A DNA stretch of 64,000 bases from assembly GCF_001682865.1 (NCBI RefSeq), contig NZ_MAQX01000003.1, positions 17,437-81,436 of the forward strand. The letters are read 5' to 3'. This DNA is from Bacillus sp. FJAT-26390 (GTDB lineage Bacteria > Bacillota > Bacilli > Paenibacillales > Paenibacillaceae). Under the pieces are notes generated by a model, which did not search any database, was not told the origin of the DNA, and saw only the letters and a list, made by a program, of their open reading frames with translations. Each line of letters starts with the position of its first letter. Position 1 is the first letter of the stretch. Positions 53,590 through 63,513 of this stretch are shown here, one piece after another. The position numbers were made by a program, and so were the translations under genes.

Positions 53590-55284
53590 ATGGTTTTACA
53601 GAAGATGAAAAAAAGCAAGAGTATGATCGCATTTGGGCTTACCCTGTTGATGATGGGGATGACAGCATGCTCTAGCGGGGGAGGCAACACCAACGAGCCT
53701 GCTTCGTCCGGAACCAGCACGTCTGCGCCTGCTTCATCCGATCTGGAGAATTCTGACGAGCCGAAGGCTTTTAAACTTTGGCTTGGCTGGAACGCTACGA
53801 TCAACAACGACAGCATGGTTCAAACGTATTGGCGGGAAAATGAACCGAAGATCGACGTCCAACTGGAAGCGACGCAGGGAGACAGTTTGACGGCGCTTAA
53901 CCTGAAGCTGAACGGTGGCGGCTTCGATGACGCTGCAGTATTCGCTCGTAACGATGTCGTCAATTCAGCAATGATTCGTTCGGGTCAAATACTACCGCTT
54001 GAGAAATATTTCAACATGCCAGAAAAGTATCCAAGCCTTGCTGCCATACCGAAGAAGTACCTAGAAGCGATGAAGGACGCGGACGGCCATATCTGGTCTA
54101 TTCCAGGCTGGTTCGACCAAAATCCTGACAATCCATGGCCGGGCTGGGCTTCTCTCGGCTGGTTTATTCGCACCGACGTGCTTGAGAAGACCGGTCTGAC
54201 GAAAGACGACTTAAAAACGCTCGATGGTGTGGAGAGTTATCTAAAAGCCGCCTCTCAAGTGACGGACGCGTCAGGAAAGAAGCTCATACCGTTCGACTTC
54301 CTTTCAGAAGCGAGCGACGAGAACGTCATTTTAAGCACATTCGGCGTCTCGACGGCAACGGCGGGTGGCGTCATTCCCGTGGAGAAGAATGGTAACGACT
54401 ACCAGTTCATCTATGACGATCCACAGTACAAGGCAGCCTATCAGTGGATGAACAAGCTGTACAGTGAAAATCTGCTCGATCACGAAGTTATAACAGACAA
54501 GACGGAGCGTTATCGCGAAAAGGTGAAGTCCGGACGCATCGCAATGAACGCCGGCGGCTTCTTCAATATGGATGCGCACATCTGGGAAACACTTGACGGC
54601 CCGACGGAAACGGCATGGTATTACGACACGATTCCTTATCCGCAAGTGCCGGGCGTCGACCAAATAGGGGCGAATCAGATCGTTAATCCGTACCCAGGTA
54701 ACGATATCTATATTAGCAAGGATACGAAAAACCTCGATGCGGTCCTTTCGTTCATGAATTATATGCTGCAGCCGAAACCGGAAATGCAACAAATTGCAAA
54801 CGAAGGCCCAGCAGGCGTCTTCTGGGACTGGACTGACAAGCCGTTAGGCAAGTGGCAGTATACCGATCCGGCGTATCAAGTTCCTCACGATTCGGGGGAT
54901 GCAGCAAAGAAGGCAAGCACGACGCCTGAGTTGTACGGCTTGTCCTCCTACAGCAACGAATGGTATCCGTGGTGGAACGTCGCGGTTATGGAGCCGAAAG
55001 GTCGGCAGAAGACGATCGACTTTACGGAAGCGATTGGCAAGATGGGCGGTGTTCGTGTAGCCGAGCCGTACGACCGGGTGAAAGCCAAAACCGGCGGGCT
55101 GTGGGAGAAGTACTTGCCGGAACTTGAGAATGTGCGTAAAGAGTACAAGGCCAAATTGCTGATGGCCAAAGACGACGAGCAGTTTGAGTCTGTTTGGAAT
55201 GACTTCCGTTCCGCGCTAGAAAAGCGGGCCCACTGGAGCGAACTTAAGGAAGAATGGCATGCGGAGCTGCCTCTGACGAGCTGA
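53590..55284 (+). CDS. Extracellular solute-binding lipoprotein for sugar uptake
   Basis: Lipoprotein of 564 residues. The signal peptide ends in the lipobox GMTAC, followed by a Ser/Gly/Thr-rich linker and a large binding fold (FKLWLGWNATINNDSMVQTY; DGHIWSIPGWFDQNP). Some homologues of this size belong to the LplA-like group. AAGGGG lies 9 bases before the ATG. It supplies the two permeases upstream. Beta-mannosidase and alpha-galactosidase in the same locus suggest galactomannan-type oligosaccharides as substrate (inference). Confidence 0.92.
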   Translation: MVLQKMKKSKSMIAFGLTLLMMGMTACSSGGGNTNEPASSGTSTSAPASSDLENSDEPKAFKLWLGWNATINNDSMVQTYWRENEPKIDVQLEATQGDSLTALNLKLNGGGFDDAAVFARNDVVNSAMIRSGQILPLEKYFNMPEKYPSLAAIPKKYLEAMKDADGHIWSIPGWFDQNPDNPWPGWASLGWFIRTDVLEKTGLTKDDLKTLDGVESYLKAASQVTDASGKKLIPFDFLSEASDENVILSTFGVSTATAGGVIPVEKNGNDYQFIYDDPQYKAAYQWMNKLYSENLLDHEVITDKTERYREKVKSGRIAMNAGGFFNMDAHIWETLDGPTETAWYYDTIPYPQVPGVDQIGANQIVNPYPGNDIYISKDTKNLDAVLSFMNYMLQPKPEMQQIANEGPAGVFWDWTDKPLGKWQYTDPAYQVPHDSGDAAKKASTTPELYGLSSYSNEWYPWWNVAVMEPKGRQKTIDFTEAIGKMGGVRVAEPYDRVKAKTGGLWEKYLPELENVRKEYKAKLLMAKDDEQFESVWNDFRSALEKRAHWSELKEEWHAELPLTS

Positions 55285-55486
55285 TCGCCTGCGTCTCCGA
55301 AGTCCGAAAGGAAGCCGTCGCGTTCGCGATGGCTTCCTTTTCCGGCTTTTGGAAGACGTCGAAGCTAGTAGACAAACAGCTCGACGAGCTATGGAAGATT
55401 TCCGCTGCATTCCTGGTGCGAGGTTGTATGCTTGCCGAATAGAGGTGACCGTAATATACTCCGTTTATCGAAGGGGAGGAAAACGC

Positions 55487-57331
55487 TTGAGAAGACATCT
55501 AGAGAAGTGGATCATCGGGGTTACCCGCAAGATGAACTTGCACAGTAAAATTCTCGTGTTGTACGGTCTTATTCTGCTGCTACCGACGCTCGCGCTAGGG
55601 ACCGGTGCTGTCTATCTGGTCATCCACAGTTTTAATCAGAGTTATATGTCTGCTGCGGACGAGGCGGTTCGGCAATCGGCTAGAATGGTGGAATTCAGCA
55701 AGATGAGTTACGACCTGCTAGCGGTAAGGACGGCAACTGACGGAGAGTTAATCGCTCGGCTCGGACGTGAATATACAGATATGCCTGAGATTGTAGACAC
55801 GGTCAATTACGTCGACCGAACATTTTTGATCACGAGTAAATATTTGCCCGGTATCGCTGACTTCCGGATTTATCATACGAACGAGTCGCTCGTTCAGGAC
55901 GGTCAATTGCTGTGGCGCCCTGAGGATCGGAATTTGTCCGGCATGGACGAGCGGTCCTGGTACCGAATAGGGATGGAATCTGACACGCCTTTGTTATGGA
56001 GCAATGTACCGAACAATCCTAAGATGAACATCATCACCCGCAAAATCATTGGTCCGAGCGGCGAACTGCTTGGATTGGTTTACATTTTGCTCAATTATGA
56101 CGCCGTGTTCGGCGAACTGCTCGATCATCCGTTTAAAGGCAGTGGCAGACTGTATATCGTTGATATGAAGCATCGCATTCTTACTGCCTCCGACCCAGCC
56201 AGTATTGGTAAGCACATCCTACTGAAGGGCGAAGCCGCCACTGACGACACTCCCATAAGCGACGCCGGTACGAGTGAGAAAGGTGGAAACGTACTGGATT
56301 TAACCCAGACACGGGAATTGCAGATCATCAAGCCGCTACAGTCCGGTTGGCAGGTCGTCGCATTGATTCATAAGAAGCGCATGGATCACCAGAATCTAAC
56401 GATTCTGCTGCTGATCGTTGGCATCACAGCGCTTTTCCTGTTGCTGTCGGTGTCGCTCATGATGGTGATCGTTAAGAACATCGTCTGGCGCATTCGCAAA
56501 TTAGGTGCCCGTATGAGCGACGTTGCACAGGGAGAATTCGATGTGACGGTGCGCAACCAGAATCGGGATGAGCTCGGGGATCTGGAGAACGTTTTCAACT
56601 CGATGTCGGAGCGGCTCGGGAAGCTCGTTGAGGACATAACCCGCGCCGGGCTCATGGAGCAGGAGCAAGCGTTCCGTTCGTTGCAGGCACAGATTAACCC
56701 GCACTTCATCTACAATTCGCTCGGTCTGCTCCGATGGAGGGCGATGGATGTGAAAGACGACGAGCAGATTCGGATCATCGACGCGCTAACCACCTTCTAC
56801 CGACTAACACTAAACAACCAGATCAGCGTCATTCGCGTGAGGGACGAACTGGACCATGTGAAGGCGTATCTGGACATCTGCCAGTTCCGCTATCCGGGCC
56901 GTGTGCGCGTCGAATGGGAGATCGACGAGGCTGCACTCGACTGTTATACGATTAAAACAGTATTGCAGCCGATCGTCGAGAACTGTTACCAGCACGGAGC
57001 AATCGCCCGTCAGCCGGACGCCCGGATCGTCATTTCCGCCGTTGAGGTAAATGGACGGCTTCGCCTATCCGTGTACGACAATGGCCTAGGCATAGCGGAG
57101 AAAACGAAATGGGAACTCGAGACGGGCACTTACGTGAGTAGCTCGTCTAAGGCGTGGAGCAACGGGAATGGCTTTGGCATCGCGAACATTAGAAAACGGT
57201 TAGCACTTTACTTCGGTGGAGACGCGACGTTAAAGTTCCTCGGGGAGCGTGGTGCCTGGACGAGGGTCGAGCTGGATATGCCAACCCGGTCTTCGCCACC
57301 GCAGATCAGAAGGGAGGCTCAAAATGATTAA
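55487..57331 (+). CDS. YesM-type sensor histidine kinase
   Basis: Kinase of 614 residues. Helix 1 (LHSKILVLYGLILLLPTLAL), an extracellular sensor domain of about 270 residues with Cache-like features, helix 2 (ILLLIVGITALFLLLSVSLM), HAMP, phospho-His in INPHFIYNSLGLLR, and HATPase motifs PIVENCYQHGA and NGFGIANIRKRL follow. The start is the TTG at 55487 with AAGGGGAGG 7 bases upstream; an in-frame extension to 55349 has none. It overlaps the regulator gene by 8 bases. It lies behind the binding protein, unlike the first locus, where the pair comes first. Confidence 0.9.
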   Translation: MRRHLEKWIIGVTRKMNLHSKILVLYGLILLLPTLALGTGAVYLVIHSFNQSYMSAADEAVRQSARMVEFSKMSYDLLAVRTATDGELIARLGREYTDMPEIVDTVNYVDRTFLITSKYLPGIADFRIYHTNESLVQDGQLLWRPEDRNLSGMDERSWYRIGMESDTPLLWSNVPNNPKMNIITRKIIGPSGELLGLVYILLNYDAVFGELLDHPFKGSGRLYIVDMKHRILTASDPASIGKHILLKGEAATDDTPISDAGTSEKGGNVLDLTQTRELQIIKPLQSGWQVVALIHKKRMDHQNLTILLLIVGITALFLLLSVSLMMVIVKNIVWRIRKLGARMSDVAQGEFDVTVRNQNRDELGDLENVFNSMSERLGKLVEDITRAGLMEQEQAFRSLQAQINPHFIYNSLGLLRWRAMDVKDDEQIRIIDALTTFYRLTLNNQISVIRVRDELDHVKAYLDICQFRYPGRVRVEWEIDEAALDCYTIKTVLQPIVENCYQHGAIARQPDARIVISAVEVNGRLRLSVYDNGLGIAEKTKWELETGTYVSSSSKAWSNGNGFGIANIRKRLALYFGGDATLKFLGERGAWTRVELDMPTRSSPPQIRREAQND

Positions 57332-58934
57332 CGTGCTTATTGTCGACGATGAACCGTCCAACCTATATGGGCTGGCGCGCAATATCGATTGGGAAGCACT
57401 TGGCTATGGGGCACCGGCACTTTTCGAGTCGGGGGAAGAGGCGCTGGAGGAGTTAGGAAGTGCATCGTTTGATGTGCTGATCTCCGACGTGGCGATGCCC
57501 GGTATGACCGGAATCGAACTCGTTGAACAAGCGAAGCTGCTGAACCCGCAGCTGCAGGTTCTCATGATCAGCGGTTACAGCGAATTCGAGTTCGTACAGG
57601 ACGCCATTCATGTCGGTGCACAGGCCTACGTACTGAAACCACTCAAGCCGGACGAGGTGAGCACCCGGTTGACGTCGTTCCGAACAACCATCGAGAAGAT
57701 GCGCCACGTTGTCGAGCAGACAACCGAACTAGAGAAAAAGTTAACTGGTAGCATGAAGCTCGTCAAGGAACGTTTCGTCAGTGATCTGATCGCAGACATG
57801 CCGCTGACAAATGAGTTGATCGTGTCGTGGAGTGGGCTGTTAGAGCTCCCAGACATCGTAGAGGGGTATCAGGCAATAGTATTTGGCCTCGATTCGTTCG
57901 GCACGGCGGGACGCGAAGCGAAGGAGCGGATGCTCCTCGGCAACAGCTTCAGGCAGACGGTCGAGGTCGCGCTGTCCGATATGGAGTCGGTTTACATCGC
58001 TCAGACGAATCCAGAGGAACTGGTCGCAATACAGTTGAATCCGACCTCGGAGGAGAGAGTCAGATTGGAGAAACAACTTGCCTTCGTTCAGAGCATGATG
58101 GGCGACCGCTTTGGTGCGAAGGTAACGATCGGTTGTAGCCGCCTGGCCGACCGATGGGAGGACTGCGTGCTCGTGTACAAGGAGATCAAGTTCGCAATGG
58201 CCAAGTCGCGCCTTGTTGAGGATGGGCAGATCGTCCGATATAACGGCGGCGACGCGAGCGAGTTTAAGGATTACCGGTTGCGCGAGGAACTGATTCCGAA
58301 CATTGTCCGACTCATGGAAGAAGGGGATGCGGCGAAAGTAGGCGGATATATGAACCGAATACTGGATGTGGTTTTGTCCCAAGAGCCGGTTTCCTACTCG
58401 TATGTACAGGCGTTCGGTATGAGTTTTCTAAGTGAGTTGATCCGAACCTTAAAATGGAACAACGCGCCGGAAGGTGACACGAACATCCTCATGTGGCGTC
58501 GCATGCTCGATTGTGGCAGCACGGGGCAGATCGTGGAGCTTCTGGTAGAATACGTGGACCGTTACATGCAGGTCGAGAAGAAGGACCGACTCCAACAGCA
58601 GCATCATCTAATTCGTATGGTAGCCGATTTTATCGAGGAGCGTTTGCAGGAGAATTGGACGGTAAAACAACTCGCTGAGCAGTTTGATCTGAACGCTAGC
58701 TATCTGAGCGTGCTATTCAAGCGTGAGATGGGCAAGACGATCTCGGAGTTCGTACAGGCGACTCGAATTCAGATGGCGATCAAGCTGCTGCAGGACCCGA
58801 ACATCAAGATGTATGAGGTGGCAGACCGAGTCGGCATTCAGACGAAGGCCTACTTCACGTACTTGTTCAAGAAGATAGTAGGCTGCACGCCGCAGGAATA
58901 TCGCAACTACGGGTACAAAACGGATGATTGCTAA
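57324..58934 (+). CDS. YesN-type response regulator (AraC output)
   Basis: Regulator of 536 residues. The receiver domain has phospho-Asp 55 in LISDVAMPG and Lys in YVLKPLK, followed by a central YesN domain and a C-terminal AraC-type DNA-binding domain (WTVKQLAEQFDLNASYLSVL and YEVADRVGIQTKAYFTYLF). Start ATG 57324 lies inside the end of the kinase gene, with GGGAGG 8 bases upstream. It should act on the transport genes and on the GH27 gene downstream. Confidence 0.93.
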   Translation: MINVLIVDDEPSNLYGLARNIDWEALGYGAPALFESGEEALEELGSASFDVLISDVAMPGMTGIELVEQAKLLNPQLQVLMISGYSEFEFVQDAIHVGAQAYVLKPLKPDEVSTRLTSFRTTIEKMRHVVEQTTELEKKLTGSMKLVKERFVSDLIADMPLTNELIVSWSGLLELPDIVEGYQAIVFGLDSFGTAGREAKERMLLGNSFRQTVEVALSDMESVYIAQTNPEELVAIQLNPTSEERVRLEKQLAFVQSMMGDRFGAKVTIGCSRLADRWEDCVLVYKEIKFAMAKSRLVEDGQIVRYNGGDASEFKDYRLREELIPNIVRLMEEGDAAKVGGYMNRILDVVLSQEPVSYSYVQAFGMSFLSELIRTLKWNNAPEGDTNILMWRRMLDCGSTGQIVELLVEYVDRYMQVEKKDRLQQQHHLIRMVADFIEERLQENWTVKQLAEQFDLNASYLSVLFKREMGKTISEFVQATRIQMAIKLLQDPNIKMYEVADRVGIQTKAYFTYLFKKIVGCTPQEYRNYGYKTDDC

Positions 58935-59525
58935 GCAACGTTTTCGTGACGGTAATGCGAACGGAGGCGGTAGTGGCAGATGCAACTCCTAGAGCCTGCA
59001 ACGATAACAGCCGCGTCGACTTTCAACGCCAGCAAAGAAGGACCCGTAACGATCACGGTAACAGTGGCAACAACGACTTCGAAAACACTGGCCCATAGCA
59101 TAATTACCTCCACATACGGAAATTTAACGCTTCCCGCGCGCTGAACCAGCGAGGTCAGATTTCAAAACGAAGTTATAATATCAATTGCGGCTGGTGTGAA
59201 CGACAAAGAGCTCAGACTCAAGAGTGACAAGGTAATGAATACCCGCTCGCTCTCGAACACGGGCACGTTGGTCATTTCGGTTCGCGGACTGACCTGGATG
59301 CCGCAAACCGTCGCACTTCAGCCGACCGCCGATCATTCACGATCCTGTTTCACACCCTATGTAAACAGTAAAGTTATACCTGAAAGCGCTTTAATGTACC
59401 TTGTCCAATAGTCTTCACAGCAACTATGATCGAAGCAAAGAAAGCGCTGTCTTACCAGGGTACACCTGCAATAAGCTAGCTGAGCGTTCTTGACGTTATT
59501 CTATCAAAGTGAAGGAGAGGATTTT
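58935..59525. other. Gene-free stretch with a possible secreted-enzyme relic
   Basis: About 590 bases. One frame near 58985-59145 reads LEPATITAASTFNASKEGPV then TITVTVATTTSKTLAHSIIT, resembling the start of an X2-type immunoglobulin-like module found in carbohydrate-active enzymes; another near 59240-59330 reads NTGTLVISVRGLTWMPQTVA. Both stop quickly. The GH27 promoter should lie in the last 120 bases. Confidence 0.4.
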
Positions 59526-62027
59526 ATGAAGAAGGAACTACACAAAGCAATAGCAATAATAAGTGCTAAGAGGTATACAACGATCAAACCGGCAGTCTCG
59601 ATCGTTCTGGGACTCATCATGTTGCTGACCGCCAGTTTAGGAGGGTACGGCTTCCCACCGCCCCATGTCGCGGAGGCGGCGAACAACGGATTGGCACTGA
59701 AGCCGCTCATGGGATGGAGCAGCTATAGTATGCAGGTGTATTCTGGTAACGGCGCCTGGAACACGGCGGCGCAGCTCAAAGCGCAGTCGGACGCGATGCA
59801 TCAGAATCTGCAATCTCACGGATACGAGTACATCAATGTGGATGCAGGCTGGAACGACGGCATAGACGGTTACGGTCGGCCTGTTCCGAGCACGACGCTT
59901 TATCCGAATGGATTGAGCGAAGTCATTAATTACGTGCATGCAAACGGTCAAAAGTTCGGCCTTTATTTTATTCCGGGAATCTCACCTCAAATCTACAACG
60001 CCGATCTGCCGATATACGATGCACCTGGTTGCTCGACGCAGGACATTGCCGTCCAACCGCTGACTACCGCGGATTATTGGGGCTTGGGCTACAAAATCGA
60101 TTTCGACAACCCATGTGCCCAAAAGTACGTTGATTCAATCGTAGATCTAATCGATTCGTGGGGCGTCGATTTCGTAAAGTTCGACAGTGTTACCCCCGGC
60201 TCTGGACATAATAATACGTCGATCGATGCCCGCGATGACGTCATCGCTTGGTCGCAAGCGCTGAGCGCTCGTGGCATATGGTTCGAGCTCTCGTGGGCAC
60301 TCGATCACAACTACGTCGACACTTGGAAGAAATATGCCAACGGATGGCGGGTCAATTGGGACGTCGAATGCTATTGTGTTAATACGGCACTAACGAGCTG
60401 GCCGAACATCGCGCGGCTGTTCCCAGATGCGGCAGTCTGGTGGCGGGACGCTGGCCCGGGCGGTTGGAATGATTTCGACTCACTCAACGTCGGCAACGGC
60501 GCAATGGATGGCCTGACACAGGACGAGCGGCGGACAGCAATGTCACTGTGGGCGATGTCCTCAGCACAGCTATATATAGGCAACGATCTTACAAATCTAG
60601 ACGCCTTCGGTCTGGCATTACTAACAAACGACGAAGTGATCGCCGTCAACCAAGCAGGCAGGCCTGCCCATCCTGTATCTACTTCGACCAACCAACAAGT
60701 CTGGTACGCTAACAACGGCGATGGCACATATACCGTCGGATTATTCAATCTCGGTTCCACTGCCGCGACGGTGACAGTCAATTGGAACGACATCGGCCTG
60801 AACGGCGCCGCGACGGTCCGCGATCTCTGGAGCCACAGCGACCTCGGTTTGTTCAACACGGGTTACAGTTCAATCAATTTGCCGCCACACGCATCGCGAT
60901 TGCTCAAGGTGAGGGTAGCCGGCGGCTCCGTGACAGCCAACAACGACGATACTGGCGTCAAGTATACGGGCGCCTGGCAGCGCAGCTATAACCGTGGAAT
61001 CGGTGATTATCAAGATGATGTACATTTTACCCAGACAAATAACGATGCCTTTGAGTATACATTCCAGGGCACTGGGATTGACCTGATTACGGAAAAAGCT
61101 CCCGACCAAGGTAATATTGACGTCTATATCGACAACGACTTTAAAGGAACGGTCAGTACGTATAACGCCACGCGGCAGACGCAGCAGACCGTTTACAGCA
61201 TAAGTGGACTAGCAAACGGCTCACATACGCTGAAAGCCGTCAAGAAATCAGGTACTTATATGCTGCTCGACAAGTTGCGCTTTTTCGTGGCGTCTCCGCT
61301 CCTTGTGAACGATACGGATCCGGGCTTTACGTATTCGGGCGTTTGGACGCTAAACAGTGCCAGAGGTTTCGGCGATTATCAGGACGACGTCCACTTCACA
61401 CAGACGAACAATGATTCTGTGCAATACACATTCAACGGAACTGGAGTCGACCTCGTTACTGAGAAGGAAGCGGCGCAAGGCGAAATCGATATTTACATCG
61501 ACAATGCCTTTAAGCAAACTGTTAACACCTACAATCCTTCGCGTCTCGTCCAGCAAACCGTGTATAGCATAGGCGGTCTCCAAAGCGGCACGCATACGAT
61601 CAAAGCTGTGAAAAAGAACGGTACGTTCATGCTGCTCGACCAGTTGAAAATAAAAAGCAATCGCATTCAGTACAACGACACCGACCCCAACATCGTCTAT
61701 ACAGGTTCTTGGTCGCTGAATAATAATCGCGGCTTCGGCGATTACAACAATGACGTACATTTCACCCAAACAAACAACGATTCATTCCAGTTCGCTTTCA
61801 CGGGAACTGGCGTCGAGCTCATTACGGAGAAAGATGCGTCACAGGGCAATATCGACATCTACATCGACAATGTGTTCCAGACGACGGTCAACACGTCGAG
61901 CACAGCGCGGCAGGCCAATCAAGTCGTCTACCAGGTGACGGGATTGACAAGCGGAAGCCATACGCTTAAGGCTGTCAAGAAATCCGGTACCTATATGCTG
62001 GTCGATTCCATTCGAGTTATGCCCTAA
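59526..62027 (+). CDS. Secreted GH27 alpha-galactosidase with three C-terminal modules
   Basis: Exported enzyme of 833 residues. The signal peptide ends near HVAEAA (about residue 51). The GH27 barrel starts at LKPLMGWSSYSMQV; nucleophile Asp about 220 is in VDFVKFDSV, and the acid/base region is WNDFD near 314-318, with Phe where Pro is common. It releases alpha-1,6-galactose, for example from galactomannan. After a beta domain (to about 475) come three tandem modules of about 118 residues (about 478-596, 597-715, 716-833), each with GDYxxDVHFTQTNND, LITEK, IDxYIDN and a SHTLKAVKKSGTYML-like end, probably sugar binding. AAGGAGAGG lies 6 bases before the ATG. Confidence 0.9.
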   Translation: MKKELHKAIAIISAKRYTTIKPAVSIVLGLIMLLTASLGGYGFPPPHVAEAANNGLALKPLMGWSSYSMQVYSGNGAWNTAAQLKAQSDAMHQNLQSHGYEYINVDAGWNDGIDGYGRPVPSTTLYPNGLSEVINYVHANGQKFGLYFIPGISPQIYNADLPIYDAPGCSTQDIAVQPLTTADYWGLGYKIDFDNPCAQKYVDSIVDLIDSWGVDFVKFDSVTPGSGHNNTSIDARDDVIAWSQALSARGIWFELSWALDHNYVDTWKKYANGWRVNWDVECYCVNTALTSWPNIARLFPDAAVWWRDAGPGGWNDFDSLNVGNGAMDGLTQDERRTAMSLWAMSSAQLYIGNDLTNLDAFGLALLTNDEVIAVNQAGRPAHPVSTSTNQQVWYANNGDGTYTVGLFNLGSTAATVTVNWNDIGLNGAATVRDLWSHSDLGLFNTGYSSINLPPHASRLLKVRVAGGSVTANNDDTGVKYTGAWQRSYNRGIGDYQDDVHFTQTNNDAFEYTFQGTGIDLITEKAPDQGNIDVYIDNDFKGTVSTYNATRQTQQTVYSISGLANGSHTLKAVKKSGTYMLLDKLRFFVASPLLVNDTDPGFTYSGVWTLNSARGFGDYQDDVHFTQTNNDSVQYTFNGTGVDLVTEKEAAQGEIDIYIDNAFKQTVNTYNPSRLVQQTVYSIGGLQSGTHTIKAVKKNGTFMLLDQLKIKSNRIQYNDTDPNIVYTGSWSLNNNRGFGDYNNDVHFTQTNNDSFQFAFTGTGVELITEKDASQGNIDIYIDNVFQTTVNTSSTARQANQVVYQVTGLTSGSHTLKAVKKSGTYMLVDSIRVMP

Positions 62028-62234
62028 GTGATCATAGTAGACAGCAATGGAATCGTCAAAACCGGATGGAGATGTCCCAAAAGTATGTTTATTTACTTGA
62101 CAAGAAAGTGTACTTGTTGGAAAAGTCAGTGGAAATAAAGAAATCGCGGTGCTAGAGAGGTAATCCTGATATGTTCCTCATACGGTAGACAGGTGAAATA
62201 ATCAAAGCCTGTTTACTGTAGGGGAGCATTTTCT

Positions 62235-62632
62235 ATGCCTAAAAATAAACTGAATGCTTAGGAAAAATTGGCTATACTTCTAGAGATCGAAGCTGGTAAC
62301 ATTGGAGTGAGGATAGCTTTTAAAATGTATGGCTGAGCCACGACTACGCTTGCAAATTGGCAACGTTGTTATCGATTATACGGTTACGAGGATTTTAGAT
62401 CCGCACCCACAATCGTAGTTATTCCGAAAAAATCAAGTATTAAGCGGTTATGTATTATCTAAACGGGGCAGCTTAAAAACCTATGCAGGTGGAACAACAG
62501 CTATGACCATGGGACGGAAGACAACATGGCAGGAGAGGATTGGCATTGTACAGTACTGCCTTGCGAATGAACAAGACTACACGAAGATAGCAATGCAGTT
62601 TTAGGTATCTTACCAGCAAATGTCGGGTGGAT
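62235..62632 (+). pseudogene. IS3-family OrfA relic
   Basis: Helix-turn-helix protein of an IS3-type element with several lesions: EKLAILLEIEAGNIGVRIAF, TTTLANWQRCYRLYGYE, then in another frame IRTHNRSYSEKIKY, and later TTWQERIGIVQYCLANEQDY with KIAMQF*VSYQQM. At least four stops and one frameshift are visible. GGGGAGC lies before the ATG. OrfB (the catalytic part) is not present. Confidence 0.75.
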
Positions 62633-62703
62633 GAGAATGTATTGATAAAAAAGTCTGTATATAAGGGGGGCGAGACCCTTAGCCTCCATACCCGCCAAGG
62701 AAA

Positions 62704-62736
62704 GCCTGACCTCGTGAGGTCGGGTTTTTTGTTTTT
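62704..62736 (+). terminator. Rho-independent terminator
   Basis: CCTGACCTC - GT - GAGGTCGGG followed by TTTTTTGTTTTT. It is a strong stem behind the IS3 relic. Confidence 0.85.
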
Positions 62737-62821
62737 ATTTTAATAAAAGGCAAATTTTTGTTCAGCTATAACGGGCAGGATACTGGAAATCATTTGATGA
62801 AATATACAGCGGGGTGTTTGT

Positions 62822-63320
62822 ATTGAGTGAAAATGAGCATTGGCATCGACATTTAGGTGCATATGGGATTTGTTTGAATGATGATAAACTATTAGTTATT
62901 TAAAAGGGAGGTGGTTCATACTTCGGACGATATGACCTACCTGGCGGAACGGTTGAAGCAAATGAATCATTAGCAGCGGCTGTGCAAAGAGAATTCCTTG
63001 AGGAAACTGGAATTAACGTACAAGTTAAAGAGAATGTTGGCGTTTGTGATTATTTGATTCCTTATGAATGACACAAAAGGGGCACTTCTCATATTCATCA
63101 TATTTCCATGTTTTATTTGGTTCAAATACTCGTTGGTACTCTTACGCAGACTCCTGAAAAGTTTGAAGGGCAGGATTCACTTGGTGCATTATGGCTACCG
63201 ATAAAAGAAATTACTGCTAACAATTCTTCTCCACTCGTTCTTCAGGTAATTCAATGGCTACAAACGAAAAAGCTATCCATTGAGTTCCAGCGATTGGATA
63301 ATTGGGTAGTGTTAAAGTAG
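62822..63320 (+). pseudogene. NUDIX hydrolase with two in-frame stops
   Basis: One frame of 166 codons from a TTG start reads HWHRHLGAYGICLNDDKLLV, FGRYDLPGGTVEANESLAAA, VQREFLEETGINVQV. The NUDIX box (GGTVEAN..REFLEETGI) is complete. TAA near 62900 and TGA near 63069 interrupt it, with no frameshift. NUDIX enzymes hydrolyse nucleoside diphosphate-linked compounds. The decay is recent and limited to point changes. Confidence 0.85.
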
Positions 63321-63513
63321 AAGCCATTACGCTAGCGGTGAACTATAACTTCATAATCACCAAGACGAGGCAGCCGGCATTGAACGGCAGCCTCGTTGAA
63401 CTCCCTTGTTACGATATGATTTTCTCACGAATGCTCGCTTATTCGCAGGATTTCGCCCGTATGGTAAAGGGTGAAGACAAGAAGGGGGAATACCGTATTA
63501 GACTTCGGCAACA
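63321..63513. other. Short stretch with a word from the IS110 3' end
   Basis: It has no gene. GCTTATTCGCAGGATTTC at 63437-63454 also occurs behind the transposase at 25707-25724 and, inverted, at 63731-63748 in the edge copy. It is probably debris of a third related element in the opposite orientation. Confidence 0.4.

Noticed and set aside
57840..58382. Minus-strand open frame of 180 codons
   Set aside because: Antisense of the second YesN gene; no ribosome site.
60940..62027. Repeated sequence considered as a repeat array
   Set aside because: The repeats are coding modules of about 118 residues in one open frame, not a CRISPR or satellite array. No CRISPR array was seen anywhere.
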